From Sphingomonadales bacterium (GTDB taxonomy: Bacteria; Pseudomonadota; Alphaproteobacteria; Sphingomonadales; Sphingomonadaceae): DNA of 64,000 nt. The position numbers and the translations under genes are program-made. Position 1 is the first letter of the stretch. The number at the start of each line of letters is the position of its first letter. The notes below the pieces were generated by a model that saw only the letters and a program-made list of their open reading frames with translations, was not told where the DNA came from and did no database searches. The stretch covers positions 210,542 through 274,541 of the forward strand of contig CANIRZ010000001.1 of the NCBI GenBank assembly GCA_947470185.1, given 5' to 3'. Of the stretch, positions 18,649-29,112 are shown piece by piece.

Positions 18649-20228
18649 TAGCGTTTGGCCGTTTTGGCACAGGGAAGCGCGATTTCGAAGCATGCCCCGT
18701 CCTTACCATCAACGCGATCGCGCACCATGATGCGGCCATGATGCCCTTCGATGATTGTGCGGGCAATTGCGAGGCCAAGCCCGCTATGCTTGCCGAAATT
18801 CTCTAATGCAGGCCGTTGGCTGTGGAAACGGCGGAAAATGGCCTCGCGCTCTTGGGCCGGTACGCCCGGCCCTTCGTCGCTGATGCGGATGATAACTTCG
18901 GCGTCGGCCAGTGTTGCGGAGATTTCAACCACTGATCCGGGAGGCGAAAAGGACACCGCGTTGTCGATTAAATTGGTCAGCATCCTCTCAAGCCGAACAT
19001 CTTCACCCATCACCGTAGCGATCGACCTTCGCGGCCTTGCGAACGCAATGGTCACATCTTTGTCGCTAGCCCTATCCTCACGCGCCTGAAGCAATTGTTC
19101 GATCATATCGCCCAGATCAATGGGCTCGAACTTTGCCTTGGCAAGTTGCGAGTCCACACGGCTGGCGTCGGAGATGTCGCTTATTAAACGGTCCATCCGC
19201 TGAACGTCCGCTTTCGCGACGTCCATCAACTGTTTGCGCAACTTTGGGTCGTCAATCCGCTCTGCGCCATCCAGCGCAGATCGTAACGACGCCAGAGGGT
19301 TTTTGATTTCATGCGCGACGTCTGCAGCAAATGCTTCGGTTGCGTCAATGCGTTGGCGAAGGGCTATGCTCATGTCGGACAATGCGCGTGCCAACATCCC
19401 AATCTCATCGCGGCGCGAGGGCAGGCGCGGGACCGTAACCTCTTGCGCACGTCCGAGCCTTACCTTGACCGCAGCACGGGAAAGATGGCGCAAGGGTCGC
19501 ACAATGGTGCGCGCCAGAAAGGTCGATAGTAAAATACCGATACCCAGCGCGAACAAGAAAAACATGCCGATGTTAAACCGTTCGGCACGGACAAAGAGTC
19601 GGATATCGCGCTCATTCGATGTAGTGAGTACAGTGTAACTTCTGTCTGGAGATTGCGACGCCGCGCTGATCATATGGGTTAGGTCAGGAGCAAAACGTAC
19701 CTGTGATGCAGCCTTGGACGGCTTAGCGGTGGTTAATTCCGGCCAAGCTCCTTTGGTGTCGAATCTGGGTTCAATAAACGGTTGAAGCGCCTGAGCGCCT
19801 ACTAGAAAGTCGAATAGCCGGTCGATTCCACGCGCGGCGACTTTGGGCCATGGTTCACGGTCTGGGTCGCGAAAGACATAGGTCGGCCGTTGATTGGCGA
19901 AACTATCGAGGATCTTAGTACCTTTTTGGTCGTAAATGCGAATGCGGGATTGGTTTTGCTGACCGAACTGGATGACATAAGCTGCTCTGTTTTCTTGGGC
20001 GACTAGAGGCAAGCTGCGGGCAAGAAAAGTGGCTTGGTTGCGCGCGGTCTGTTCGCGCTCGGCAATTAACCGCACGCGGTAGCTGTCGAGGAAAAATAGC
20101 CCGGCGCCGAGCAAAGCCAAAACGAACAGGTTTACGGCAAGGATTCGGGTGGTTAGCGATAACCCCCGGCTCCATCCCAACTGTAGATCAGCGGGCTCAA
20201 CTGTCGGCGAAGCGATATCCGGCCCCAT
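18648..20228 (-). CDS. chvG: Sensor histidine kinase ChvG
   Basis: The 526-residue protein has a first membrane helix near residues 28-50, a periplasmic domain of roughly 190 residues and a second helix near residues 240-262. HAMP, HisKA ([16 protein letters not shown]) and HATPase ([17 protein letters not shown]) domains follow. In Agrobacterium, Sinorhizobium and Caulobacter ChvG responds to acid or envelope stress. The start overlaps the end of chvI by 32 bases; a later in-frame start cannot be excluded. A regulatory PTS lies directly downstream. Confidence 0.92.
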   Translation of the reverse strand: MGPDIASPTVEPADLQLGWSRGLSLTTRILAVNLFVLALLGAGLFFLDSYRVRLIAEREQTARNQATFLARSLPLVAQENRAAYVIQFGQQNQSRIRIYDQKGTKILDSFANQRPTYVFRDPDREPWPKVAARGIDRLFDFLVGAQALQPFIEPRFDTKGAWPELTTAKPSKAASQVRFAPDLTHMISAASQSPDRSYTVLTTSNERDIRLFVRAERFNIGMFFLFALGIGILLSTFLARTIVRPLRHLSRAAVKVRLGRAQEVTVPRLPSRRDEIGMLARALSDMSIALRQRIDATEAFAADVAHEIKNPLASLRSALDGAERIDDPKLRKQLMDVAKADVQRMDRLISDISDASRVDSQLAKAKFEPIDLGDMIEQLLQAREDRASDKDVTIAFARPRRSIATVMGEDVRLERMLTNLIDNAVSFSPPGSVVEISATLADAEVIIRISDEGPGVPAQEREAIFRRFHSQRPALENFGKHSGLGLAIARTIIEGHHGRIMVRDRVDGKDGACFEIALPCAKTAKR

Positions 20229-20904
20229 AAAGCGTATCTATTGCGGTGAATTCGGGGTCAATTTCGCGGAATTTACGGCGTAGCCTTTTGATGTGGCTGT
20301 CGATGGTGCGATCATCGACATAGACATCGTCCTGATAGGCGGCATCCATCAATTGGTCGCGGGTGCGGACAACGCCTGGTCGGATAGCTAACGCCTCCAG
20401 GATCATGAACTCGGTTACAGTCAGCGTAAGCGACCGCCCATCCCATTTGACCTGATGGCGGGCTGGGTCCATTTCCAGCTTTCCGCGCATCATTGGTTCG
20501 GGTTCGGATCCCGCTTCGCCATTAACGATCGCCTTGTCATAGGTAGCGCGTCGTAAAATGGCCTTGACCCGTGCGATTAACAAACGCTGCGAAAATGGCT
20601 TTGTGATGTAATCATCGGCGCCCATGGCAAGGCCAAGAGCTTCATCGAGTTCTTCATCTTTCGATGTCAGGAAAATGACGGGCATGTCACTTTTTTCGCG
20701 CAACCGCCGCAGCAGTTCTAGCCCGTCCATCCGGGGCATTTTGATATCGAAAATACCCAAATCAGCCGGGTTCTCCAGCAATGCCTTCAACGCAGTCTCT
20801 CCATCCGAATAAATCCGGGTCACATATCCTTCCGCCTGCATCGCAATGGACACAGAGGTTAGGATATTCCGGTCATCGTCGACCAAGGCGATATGGGCAC
20901 TCAT
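20197..20904 (-). CDS. chvI: Response regulator ChvI (OmpR family)
   Basis: The protein has 235 residues from the ATG at 20904, which opens directly into the receiver domain ([13 protein letters not shown]); the open frame upstream is not needed. D53 in [10 protein letters not shown] is the phospho-acceptor. The C-terminal winged helix ([14 protein letters not shown]) binds DNA. It is first in the chvI-chvG-hprK-rapZ run and divergent from pckA, a gene activated by ChvI in Agrobacterium. Confidence 0.94.
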   Translation of the reverse strand: MSAHIALVDDDRNILTSVSIAMQAEGYVTRIYSDGETALKALLENPADLGIFDIKMPRMDGLELLRRLREKSDMPVIFLTSKDEELDEALGLAMGADDYITKPFSQRLLIARVKAILRRATYDKAIVNGEAGSEPEPMMRGKLEMDPARHQVKWDGRSLTLTVTEFMILEALAIRPGVVRTRDQLMDAAYQDDVYVDDRTIDSHIKRLRRKFREIDPEFTAIDTLYGAGYRFADS

Positions 20905-21008
20905 CCCGCGGTTATAGTGAGGCCAGGGCTTGGGTTCAATGCATTGCTCCTTCAAGGCAAAGTCTTCCGTGGATAACGTTTTTCTCGTCCAATCCATCCG
21001 CCCCGCAT

Positions 21009-21035
21009 TTGACCTTGCCTTTCGCATCGTATACC
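21009..21035 (+). promoter_or_regulatory. Candidate pckA promoter
   Basis: TTGACC and TATACC are separated by 15 bases, two short of the ideal for the housekeeping sigma factor. The position would put the transcript start near 21042, just ahead of the palindrome at 21051. This is pattern reading only. Confidence 0.3.
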
Positions 21036-21050
21036 GGCGGCACCTTCCTC

Positions 21051-21068
21051 GGTGCATACGTATGCACC
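21051..21068. promoter_or_regulatory. Perfect 18-base palindrome before pckA
   Basis: GGTGCATACGTATGCACC is a perfect inverted repeat with no spacer. It lies 29 bases before the preferred pckA ATG and just after the candidate promoter, the position of a repressor operator. The alternative GTG start of pckA at 21052 falls inside it, which argues for the later start. The protein that binds is unknown. Confidence 0.6.
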
Positions 21069-21096
21069 AGATTCGCAACTTTCGCCGGAGCAGCCA

Positions 21097-22698
21097 ATGT
21101 CGACACCACTGAATATCGCACTTTCACAACAGGGTTTCGGCACAGATGCAGAGCTGCATTGCAATTTAGGCACCGCCCAGCTGGTTGAGGCAGCGCTTGC
21201 GAATAAAGAGGGGATAATGGCCAAGGATGGCCCGTTGGTGGTCAAGACCGGCTTGCATACGGGGCGGTCGGCAAAGGATAAATATATTGTTCGCGATGCC
21301 GAAACCGAAAACAGCATTTGGTGGGGCAAAACCAATGTGGGGATGGGCCCGGCACATTTTGCTGCATTGAAAGAGGATTTCATCGCTGCTCTGGGCGGCA
21401 AGGACAAATTATACGTCGCTGACCTGTTCGGTGGTTCGCAACCAGAACATCGCGTAAACGTCCGCGTTATCAACGAATTTGCTTGGCATAACCTATTTAT
21501 CCGCACTTTACTTGTACGGCCCACGCAGCATGAATTAGCCGGCTTTGTGCCCGAATATACAATCATCGATTTACCAAGTTTCCGCGCAGACCCTGCACGT
21601 CATGGTTGCCGCAGCGAAACGGTTGTCGCGGTCAACTTTACCGAGAAGCTTATTCTCATTGGCGGCACTGCTTATGCGGGCGAAATGAAGAAGTCCGTGT
21701 TTGGCATTCTCAATTACCTTCTGCCGGTAAAGGGCGTGATGCCCATGCACTGTTCGGCCAATATCGGCGTCGATGGCCATACTGCCGTCTTCTTTGGCCT
21801 GTCGGGCACGGGCAAGACAACATTGTCCGCCGACGCCAGCCGTACGTTGATTGGTGACGATGAACATGGTTGGTCGGACACCGCCGTGTTCAACTTTGAA
21901 GGCGGTTGCTACGCCAAGATGATTCGTTTGTCCCCTGAAGCCGAGCCAGAGATCTTTGCCACGACAAAGCGTTTCGGCACGGTACTCGAAAATGTCGTTA
22001 TAGACCCGGAAACCCGTGAGCTTGATTTCGACGATAACAGCCTCGCGGAAAACAGCCGCGGTTCATACCCGATTGAATTTATTCCGAACACATCGGAAAA
22101 GAATATGGGCCCAGTGCCCAACACGATTATTTTCCTGACCGCTGACGCATATGGCGTCCTTCCGCCCATCGCACGGCTGACGCCCGATCAGGCGATGTAT
22201 CATTTTCTGTCAGGTTACACAGCGCGTGTGGCGGGAACAGAGATTGGTGTGACTGAGCCGGAGGCGACATTCTCCACCTGCTTCGGTGCGCCATTCATGC
22301 CGCGTCATCCAAGCATTTACGGCAATTTGCTAAAAGAACGTATTGCCAAGGGCAATGTGCAGTGCTGGCTGGTTAACACGGGCTGGACGGGTGGTAAGGC
22401 CACGATGCCGGGCATTAACCGTATGCCGATTAAAGCGACACGCGCGCTGCTCAATGCTGCGCTTGACGGCAGCCTCAATAATGCAGAATTCCGTATGGAC
22501 CCCAACTTTGGATTTGAATTTCCGGTCGCGGTCCCCGGTGTCGACAGTGGCATTCTTGACCCACGTGCCGCATGGGCAGACAGCGCGGAATATGATGTGA
22601 CTGCGCAAAAATTGGTGCAGCAATTCATCGACAATTTCGCGCAATTTGCCGACCATGTCGATGAAGGTGTAAAACAATCGGCACCCAAGGCAGCTTAA
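21097..22698 (+). CDS. pckA: Phosphoenolpyruvate carboxykinase (ATP)
   Basis: The protein has 533 residues from the ATG at 21097; an in-frame GTG at 21052 adds 15 residues but lies in a palindrome. The P-loop [10 protein letters not shown], the metal and phosphate motif [11 protein letters not shown] and the carboxykinase signature around MHCSANIG are present. It converts oxaloacetate to phosphoenolpyruvate, the entry to gluconeogenesis. It diverges from chvI, whose product controls pckA in relatives. Confidence 0.97.
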   Translation: MSTPLNIALSQQGFGTDAELHCNLGTAQLVEAALANKEGIMAKDGPLVVKTGLHTGRSAKDKYIVRDAETENSIWWGKTNVGMGPAHFAALKEDFIAALGGKDKLYVADLFGGSQPEHRVNVRVINEFAWHNLFIRTLLVRPTQHELAGFVPEYTIIDLPSFRADPARHGCRSETVVAVNFTEKLILIGGTAYAGEMKKSVFGILNYLLPVKGVMPMHCSANIGVDGHTAVFFGLSGTGKTTLSADASRTLIGDDEHGWSDTAVFNFEGGCYAKMIRLSPEAEPEIFATTKRFGTVLENVVIDPETRELDFDDNSLAENSRGSYPIEFIPNTSEKNMGPVPNTIIFLTADAYGVLPPIARLTPDQAMYHFLSGYTARVAGTEIGVTEPEATFSTCFGAPFMPRHPSIYGNLLKERIAKGNVQCWLVNTGWTGGKATMPGINRMPIKATRALLNAALDGSLNNAEFRMDPNFGFEFPVAVPGVDSGILDPRAAWADSAEYDVTAQKLVQQFIDNFAQFADHVDEGVKQSAPKAA

Positions 22699-22704
22699 CG
22701 CGTC

Positions 22705-22729
22705 CGAACATGACCGGATCAATTGTTCG
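22705..22729. terminator. Hairpin after pckA
   Basis: CGAACA and TGTTCG form a six-base stem around a 13-base loop, starting six bases after the pckA stop. There is no T-run, so it may be a weak terminator or a processing hairpin. It ends eight bases before the next ATG. Confidence 0.3.
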
Positions 22730-22737
22730 TCCGGGAC

Positions 22738-23190
22738 ATGTTTGAATTCGAAGTGCGCTTGTTCAAGGATGACGCGTCGATTTTAGCCATCGGTGAAGGC
22801 TTGCTTTCGGCAACTCTCCCGCGCGACACGTGGACGCATGAGGCGCATCTGGCGGCGTGTAGTTGGCTGGTGCGCGCGAGAGGCGACATCGATATAGAAC
22901 GCGAACTGCCCCTCATTATCTCATCTTATAACGTGGCGGTCGGCGGGGTGGATGACGACACGCGGGGCTATCATCACACGATTACGCATGTCTATATTGC
23001 AGGGGTTAAAGCCCATCTAGCAGAAGTGGGGCACGACTTGCCGCTGTATAAGGCAGTCAACGCATTACTTCTTTCGGAGCGCGGAAGCCGTGATTTGCCA
23101 CTTCGGTTTTACTCCAAAGAACGCCTGTTTTCGGTTCAAGCGCGGCGGGAATTTGTTGCGCCAGACCGCCTTAGCCTCAAATATATTTAG
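22738..23190 (+). CDS. Conserved hypothetical protein with WTHEAHL and GYHH motifs
   Basis: I do not recognise a named function. The 150-residue soluble protein begins at the ATG at 22738; a TTG 15 bases earlier is open. It carries histidine motifs WTHEAHL (about residues 32-38) and GYHHTITH (about residues 80-87), spaced so that they could form one metal or catalytic site. It has no signal peptide or membrane segment. It follows pckA by 39 bases on the same strand and is convergent with the NfeD-like gene. Confidence 0.65.
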   Translation: MFEFEVRLFKDDASILAIGEGLLSATLPRDTWTHEAHLAACSWLVRARGDIDIERELPLIISSYNVAVGGVDDDTRGYHHTITHVYIAGVKAHLAEVGHDLPLYKAVNALLLSERGSRDLPLRFYSKERLFSVQARREFVAPDRLSLKYI

Positions 23191-23239
23191 GCTGACATTT
23201 CTCGCACCCTGTCCGCCGTCACGGCCGTGGCGTTTTGTG

Positions 23240-23479
23240 TCATTTGTCCTGCATAAATTTCTTGCCGGTAAAGACAGTAATCACCGACAAAGTGACAAAC
23301 ATCGCAACCTGATACGCAACGGTAATGGGCAGGAAATAGTCCAATCCGCCAACGATCAACGCTGCCAGGGCGATCCACATTAGGTATCGCCCTGGCGAGA
23401 CCATTTCAGCTGCGCCGAGCACAAGGCCAAGTGAAAGCCAGAACCAGTGAGTAGATATTGTGTCGAGCCATTCTGCCAT
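23240..23479 (-). CDS. Short NfeD-like membrane protein lacking the OB-fold domain
   Basis: The protein has 79 residues from the ATG at 23479, which has GGGAG eight bases upstream; the longer frame upstream starts with TTG and is hydrophilic. Two or three membrane helices are visible, including LSLGLVLGAAEMVSPGRYLMWIA in part. This is the pattern of the NfeD membrane half, whose AExxxPG motif it keeps. Full NfeD proteins of about 140 residues add a C-terminal OB-fold, which is missing. No SPFH/stomatin partner gene is adjacent. Function is unknown. Confidence 0.7.
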   Translation of the reverse strand: MAEWLDTISTHWFWLSLGLVLGAAEMVSPGRYLMWIALAALIVGGLDYFLPITVAYQVAMFVTLSVITVFTGKKFMQDK

Positions 23480-23866
23480 TGTAGCACTCCCAAAAATTCG
23501 AAACGCGAAACCATAGACCGCACCAAAACCCTCAGCTGCCAGGTGGAAGGCCTTCTGCAGATTCAGTCGCTCGGCGGCCAATGCTCAAGACTGCTGTTTC
23601 GCAGTTTTTTAGCGTTATGCCTGTTTATCGCTCATGGCCAGTGGCTCTTTCGCCAATCCGCCGATTTCGCCAAGCGTCTTGATCAATTGCGCTGCCTCAA
23701 CTGCGGATCGGATGCTTTTTGCATGGGGTTAGGTGTCGGGTCGAGGTCGGCTATGTCGAATTAGGGGTCGCATGATTGAATTGATGCATGTACGGAGCAA
23801 ATCTGAAGGTAGAACGTTCCCACCATGCGATGGGTGACGTCGTGTCTTAGTCCGGAGCGAACCATC
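23480..23866. other. 387-base region without a confident gene
   Basis: The region lies between the NfeD-like gene and the M28 peptidase gene. It contains a plus-strand hairpin at 23587-23610 (an eight-pair stem with one wobble followed by T residues) and a possible broken small reading frame on the minus strand (23615-23724). No RNA gene was recognised. The M28 promoter should lie near its right end. Confidence 0.5.
23615..23724 (-). pseudogene. Possible small gene broken by a frameshift
   Basis: On the minus strand the frame ending at TAA 23615 reads SAVEAAQLIKTLGEIGG and on to MSDKQA with the codon choice of real genes here, but it has no start. The neighbouring frame offers an ATG at 23724 followed by CAAAAAGC. 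Adding one A to that five-A run joins ATG to the downstream frame, giving a protein of about 36 residues. It could be a decayed gene, a sequencing error or chance. No Shine-Dalgarno sequence is seen. Confidence 0.3.
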
Positions 23867-25351
23867 ATGCGGCTTGTACATTCAGCTATTTTAGTCGGTC
23901 TTGTCGGCTTTTTGGCAAGTCCAGTTTTATCCAAGGCTGTGACCGAGGCCGATTTGCGCGCGCACATTGCCATTCTTGCCAGCGATGATTTCGAGGGCCG
24001 CAAACCGGGTACTGCAGGTGAAGCCAAAACGGTCAAATATATTGCTGAGCAATGGGCGAAGGCAGGCTTGAAAGCCGCTGCTGCCGATGGCGGCTGGTTT
24101 GAACCGGTACCGCTCATTCAACGTGGGCAGGGCAGTTTTGACTACAGCTTTAATGCAAACGGACGGAAATTGCGCGTTGCGTCGGATGACATTGTGCTGA
24201 TTGGCAAGCAGGCGGAATATGTGCGTGGCAACCTGCCGATGGTTTTCGCAGGCATGGGCGTAAAGTCTGATGGAACCGTTGGCGCCGATGTGGCGGGCAA
24301 GGCGGTCCTCGTCCTGTTTGATGCCGAAAATGTTCCAGACAAGATGAAGTCCCCCAGAGCGCGGCGTGAGGCATTGGTCGCGGCCGGTGCGGAAGCCATT
24401 ATCTTTGTGGGCGATAGCAAGGGCAGTTGGCCATCGCTGCGCCGGTTGCTGTTGTCGCGTCCGATAGCGCTTGAAAGCCGGGAGACGCGGGCGCCACTTG
24501 AAGGTGCTATTACAAGCGAATTTGCAGTGGGCCTCGTTACTGCCGCAGGGCAGGATTGGGACACGTTACGTGCCCACGCAAAACAAGCGGATTATGCCGG
24601 AGAAGCGCTTGGCATAGATGCAGACTTCAATGTTAAAACAGATATTTATCGTTTTAACAGCTCGAATGTCATTGGAAAAATACCGGGCCGTAAAAAGAAC
24701 AATGGCGCGTTGATGTATATGGGCCATTGGGACCATTTGGGTATCTGCGCGCCAGAGGGCGCGCCGGATCGCATCTGCAACGGGGCGGTCGATAATGCCA
24801 GCGGCATCGCAGTGATGAACGAAGTGGCCAAGGCATTGGCAAAGAAGAAGCATGATCGTGACATTTATTTTTTGGCGACCACAGCCGAGGAAAGCGGCTT
24901 GCTTGGTGCATATGCATTTGCGCAAAAGCCAGTGCTCCCGCTGGATCAGATTATCCTTTCGTTAAACGTCGACACCATCGCCATCGCGCCGCGGGGGTCT
25001 AAAGTAGCAATCATTGGTCGTGGCACAACGCCGCTCGATGCCGAGGTCGAGGCTGTTGCCAAAAAGATGGGGCGCATGATTGAAAGTTCTACCAACGCCA
25101 ATGCTTTCATTCAACGGCAGGACGGTTGGGCGCTGACGCAAAAGGGCGTTCCGGCACTGATGGTTGGCGGATCGTTTGCGGACCTTGATCTTTTGCAGAA
25201 ATTTTTGGGCAGCGATTATCATGGCCCTAATGATGAGTTGACGGATGCTACCGAACTTGGCGGCGCAGCCGAAGATGCCGACTTGCATATTGCGCTTGGG
25301 CGCTACTTTGCGGACACGCGAAAATATAAATCGAAGAAGGCTGGCGAATAA
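23867..25351 (+). CDS. M28 family zinc aminopeptidase, exported
   Basis: The protein has 494 residues from the ATG at 23867, which is preceded by GGAGCG and opens a signal peptide (MRLVHSAILVGLVGFLAS). The co-catalytic zinc residues are in YMGHWDHLG, GAVDNASG and TTAEESGLLG. An inserted PA-type domain occupies roughly residues 110-235. M28 enzymes remove N-terminal residues or act on dipeptides; this one should be periplasmic or secreted. The in-frame start at 23825 would hide the signal peptide. Confidence 0.92.
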   Translation: MRLVHSAILVGLVGFLASPVLSKAVTEADLRAHIAILASDDFEGRKPGTAGEAKTVKYIAEQWAKAGLKAAAADGGWFEPVPLIQRGQGSFDYSFNANGRKLRVASDDIVLIGKQAEYVRGNLPMVFAGMGVKSDGTVGADVAGKAVLVLFDAENVPDKMKSPRARREALVAAGAEAIIFVGDSKGSWPSLRRLLLSRPIALESRETRAPLEGAITSEFAVGLVTAAGQDWDTLRAHAKQADYAGEALGIDADFNVKTDIYRFNSSNVIGKIPGRKKNNGALMYMGHWDHLGICAPEGAPDRICNGAVDNASGIAVMNEVAKALAKKKHDRDIYFLATTAEESGLLGAYAFAQKPVLPLDQIILSLNVDTIAIAPRGSKVAIIGRGTTPLDAEVEAVAKKMGRMIESSTNANAFIQRQDGWALTQKGVPALMVGGSFADLDLLQKFLGSDYHGPNDELTDATELGGAAEDADLHIALGRYFADTRKYKSKKAGE

Positions 25352-25370
25352 AAGGGTTACTGTTTACATG

Positions 25371-26866
<1,496 letters not shown>

Positions 26867-26869
26867 GGC

Positions 26870-28051
26870 ATGAGGCCCGCTGCGCGCCTGCAATCGGCCA
26901 TTGAATTGGTCGATCAAATCATCCTTGCGGCCCGCGACGGCGGTGCATCCGCGGATCAGATTGCCAAACGATTTTTCGCCGAGCGGCGCTATGCGGGGTC
27001 AAAAGACCGCCGCGCTGTGCGCGATTTGGCGTGGGGCGTCATACGGCGGTTTGGAAAGCGTCCCGTAACCGCACGTTCCGCGTTTGCCGCGATGGCAGAT
27101 GCTGATCTTGAGCTCGCGGCTTTATTTGACGGCAGTGACTATGGTCCCGCGGTTATCGACCCGGCCGAGGCGCGCTCAACGGGTGGCGCTTTGCCGAAAT
27201 GGCTAAAGCCGCTGTTTTCCGCGTATATTGACGAAGCCGAACAAGCGTCCTTGCTTGACCGCGCACCGATGGATCTGCGCGTGAACGCGCTAAAGGCCCG
27301 CCGCGAGGAAGTTGCCGCCGTGCTGCCCGAGGCGGAGGTTTTGCCAGCTCTTGAATTTGCGCTGCGTCTGCCCGGCGGCACCGCGATTGATAGCCATCCT
27401 GCTGTCGAAAGCGGCCAAGTTGAAATTCAGGATTTAGGCAGTCAGTTGATTGTTGAGGCATGTCAGGCAAAGGGGTTGGGCACTGTGCTTGACCTATGCG
27501 CAGGCGCAGGCGGCAAGACGCTGGCCTTGGCTGCAGCTATGCGCAACTCAGGCCGCTTGATTGCCACAGACACAAACCGCAACCGTTTGGACCAGCTTAA
27601 GCCGCGTGCGGCTCGGGCAGGGGCAACGAACGTCGAAACACGGCTACTGAACCCGAATAAGGAAAAGGACATGCTATCCGATCTTGCGGGTGGCTGTGAC
27701 CTCGTTCTCATCGACGCCCCATGTTCAGGCAGCGGAACGTGGCGGCGCAACCCCGAAACGCGCTGGCGCCTAGATGCCGCCCGTTTGAAACGCGTAATTG
27801 ATGAACAGGCAAAGCTTCTGGACATCGGTTCGGAAATGGTCGCGCGTGGCGGGCATTTGGTATATGCGGTGTGCTCGTTGATTGAAAATGAGGGCAAAGG
27901 CCAAGTGGCTGCATTTTTGAAATCGCATAAGGGCTGGCGCGCTTCTGAAACCGGCGTTTCAATGGGCCGCGCGGATGGCGATGGCGTGTTGCTGACGCCT
28001 ATGCATGATGGCAGTGACGGATTTTTCTTCGCGAGGCTTCAAAAGCTGTGA
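26870..28051 (+). CDS. RsmB-family (NOL1/NOP2/Sun) RNA m5C methyltransferase
   Basis: The 393-residue protein has a NusB-like N-terminal RNA-binding region. A Rossmann methyltransferase domain follows, with the SAM motif LDLCAGAGGKTLALAA, the catalytic motif IDAPCSGSGTWRRNPE and a second cysteine in YAVCSLIENEG. Such proteins make 5-methylcytosine in rRNA; RsmB acts on 16S C967, but assignment to that site is inference. It follows guaB after three bases, and its TGA overlaps the next GTG. Confidence 0.9.
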   Translation: MRPAARLQSAIELVDQIILAARDGGASADQIAKRFFAERRYAGSKDRRAVRDLAWGVIRRFGKRPVTARSAFAAMADADLELAALFDGSDYGPAVIDPAEARSTGGALPKWLKPLFSAYIDEAEQASLLDRAPMDLRVNALKARREEVAAVLPEAEVLPALEFALRLPGGTAIDSHPAVESGQVEIQDLGSQLIVEACQAKGLGTVLDLCAGAGGKTLALAAAMRNSGRLIATDTNRNRLDQLKPRAARAGATNVETRLLNPNKEKDMLSDLAGGCDLVLIDAPCSGSGTWRRNPETRWRLDAARLKRVIDEQAKLLDIGSEMVARGGHLVYAVCSLIENEGKGQVAAFLKSHKGWRASETGVSMGRADGDGVLLTPMHDGSDGFFFARLQKL

Positions 28052-28608
28052 TAGCGTCGATTTTCGAACGAATTTGGATATTTTTTATGCGCTTTTCGCC
28101 TGCAGCTATTGCCCTTTCGCTTACCTTTGCAATCATGTCGAGTGCGAGCATTGGCGGGCGGGCGGACGTTGACGCCCGCTCAATCGCATTATTAAAAGCG
28201 GGCGATCAGGAAGCCAGCGCTGGCCGCCTCGATATTGCGATTGGTTGGTACGAGTCCGCACTTGCGGTCGATCCGCGCAATGGTGCTGCCTATGTTGCAA
28301 TGGCACGTGCCGTAAAGATGCAAGGGTTGGAGGGTAAGGCGGTCGGCTTCTACAAAGAAGCGCTTGAACTTGAACCGAATGATCAGATTGCCTTGGCAGA
28401 ACAGGCCGATATTTTGATTTCTAAGGGTGCATTGGAAATTGCGCGTAAGAACATTGCACGGTTGCGAACGCTATGCCGCGCCAATTGTACCGCCCCAACA
28501 CGCCTTTCATTGGCGATTGATGCTGCGTCCCAGAAACAGCAAGCACAGGCCAGTGCCGTTGATCTCAAAGCGACTTTGGGTGCTCCGCTGGAGCCAAAGG
28601 CGAACTAA
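28048..28608 (+). CDS. Exported TPR-repeat protein
   Basis: The 186-residue protein has a hydrophobic export segment (RFSPAAIALSLTFAIMSSAS) and then two to three TPR units (GRLDIAIGWYESALAVDP, GKAVGFYKEALELEP). It probably scaffolds other proteins in the periplasm or on the membrane. GTG at 28048 overlaps the methylase stop (GTGA). The ATG at 28087 would give a cleaner signal peptide of about 26 residues, and the choice is open. The function is unknown. Confidence 0.75.
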   Translation: MIASIFERIWIFFMRFSPAAIALSLTFAIMSSASIGGRADVDARSIALLKAGDQEASAGRLDIAIGWYESALAVDPRNGAAYVAMARAVKMQGLEGKAVGFYKEALELEPNDQIALAEQADILISKGALEIARKNIARLRTLCRANCTAPTRLSLAIDAASQKQQAQASAVDLKATLGAPLEPKAN

Positions 28609-28626
28609 TTTTGCCTTGAGTACTGC

Positions 28627-29112
28627 CTAAATTAGGTCGGCAAATTCCGCGAGAATGTTTTCGTATAGCCGCTTTTTGAACGGCACTATGAGTTGCGGCA
28701 ACATCGGCGCATCCACCCACTGCCAGCTGCTAAATTCCCGATGCTCGGTTTCAATGTTGATATCCGCATCGGTGCCTTTGAACCGCATCAAAAACCAATT
28801 TTGCCGTTGACCGCGATATTTGCCCTTCCAAATCCGCCCGATCATATCGTCAGGCAAATCATAGAAATGCTCATCGCGGCTGCGGGCCAGCACGTCGACC
28901 AAGTCCGCACGGACCCCAGTTTCCTCAAATAATTCCCGTAATGCAGCGGTCTCTGCATCTTCGCCGTCATCAATACCGCCCTGCGGCATTTGCCAGGCGT
29001 CCGTGCCTTCGGGCCGGTCCAAGCGTTGGCCTACAAATATTTTGCCTTGCATATTGGCGAGCATGATGCCGGCGCAAGGCCGGTAGGGAAGATCTTCAAA
29101 TGTAGTGGTCAT
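28627..29112 (-). CDS. rppH: RNA pyrophosphohydrolase (Nudix)
   Basis: The 161-residue protein carries a complete Nudix box: GGIDDGEDAETAALRELFEE and the two residues TG that follow. The opening YRPCAGIMLANMQGKIFVGQR and the motif MPQGGIDDGE are typical of RppH. RppH removes pyrophosphate from 5' triphosphate mRNA ends and starts decay; it also cleaves dinucleoside polyphosphates. Its ATG overlaps the stop of the esterase gene upstream by four bases. Confidence 0.94.
   Translation of the reverse strand: MTTTFEDLPYRPCAGIMLANMQGKIFVGQRLDRPEGTDAWQMPQGGIDDGEDAETAALRELFEETGVRADLVDVLARSRDEHFYDLPDDMIGRIWKGKYRGQRQNWFLMRFKGTDADINIETEHREFSSWQWVDAPMLPQLIVPFKKRLYENILAEFADLI

Noticed and set aside
21052..21096. 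GTG start extending PckA by 15 residues
   Set aside because: The codon lies inside a perfect palindrome and the extra residues do not resemble a PckA N-terminus.
23447..23764. 105-codon plus-strand frame in the gap before the M28 gene
   Set aside because: It is antisense to the NfeD-like start, crosses a terminator-like hairpin and has no family-like sequence.
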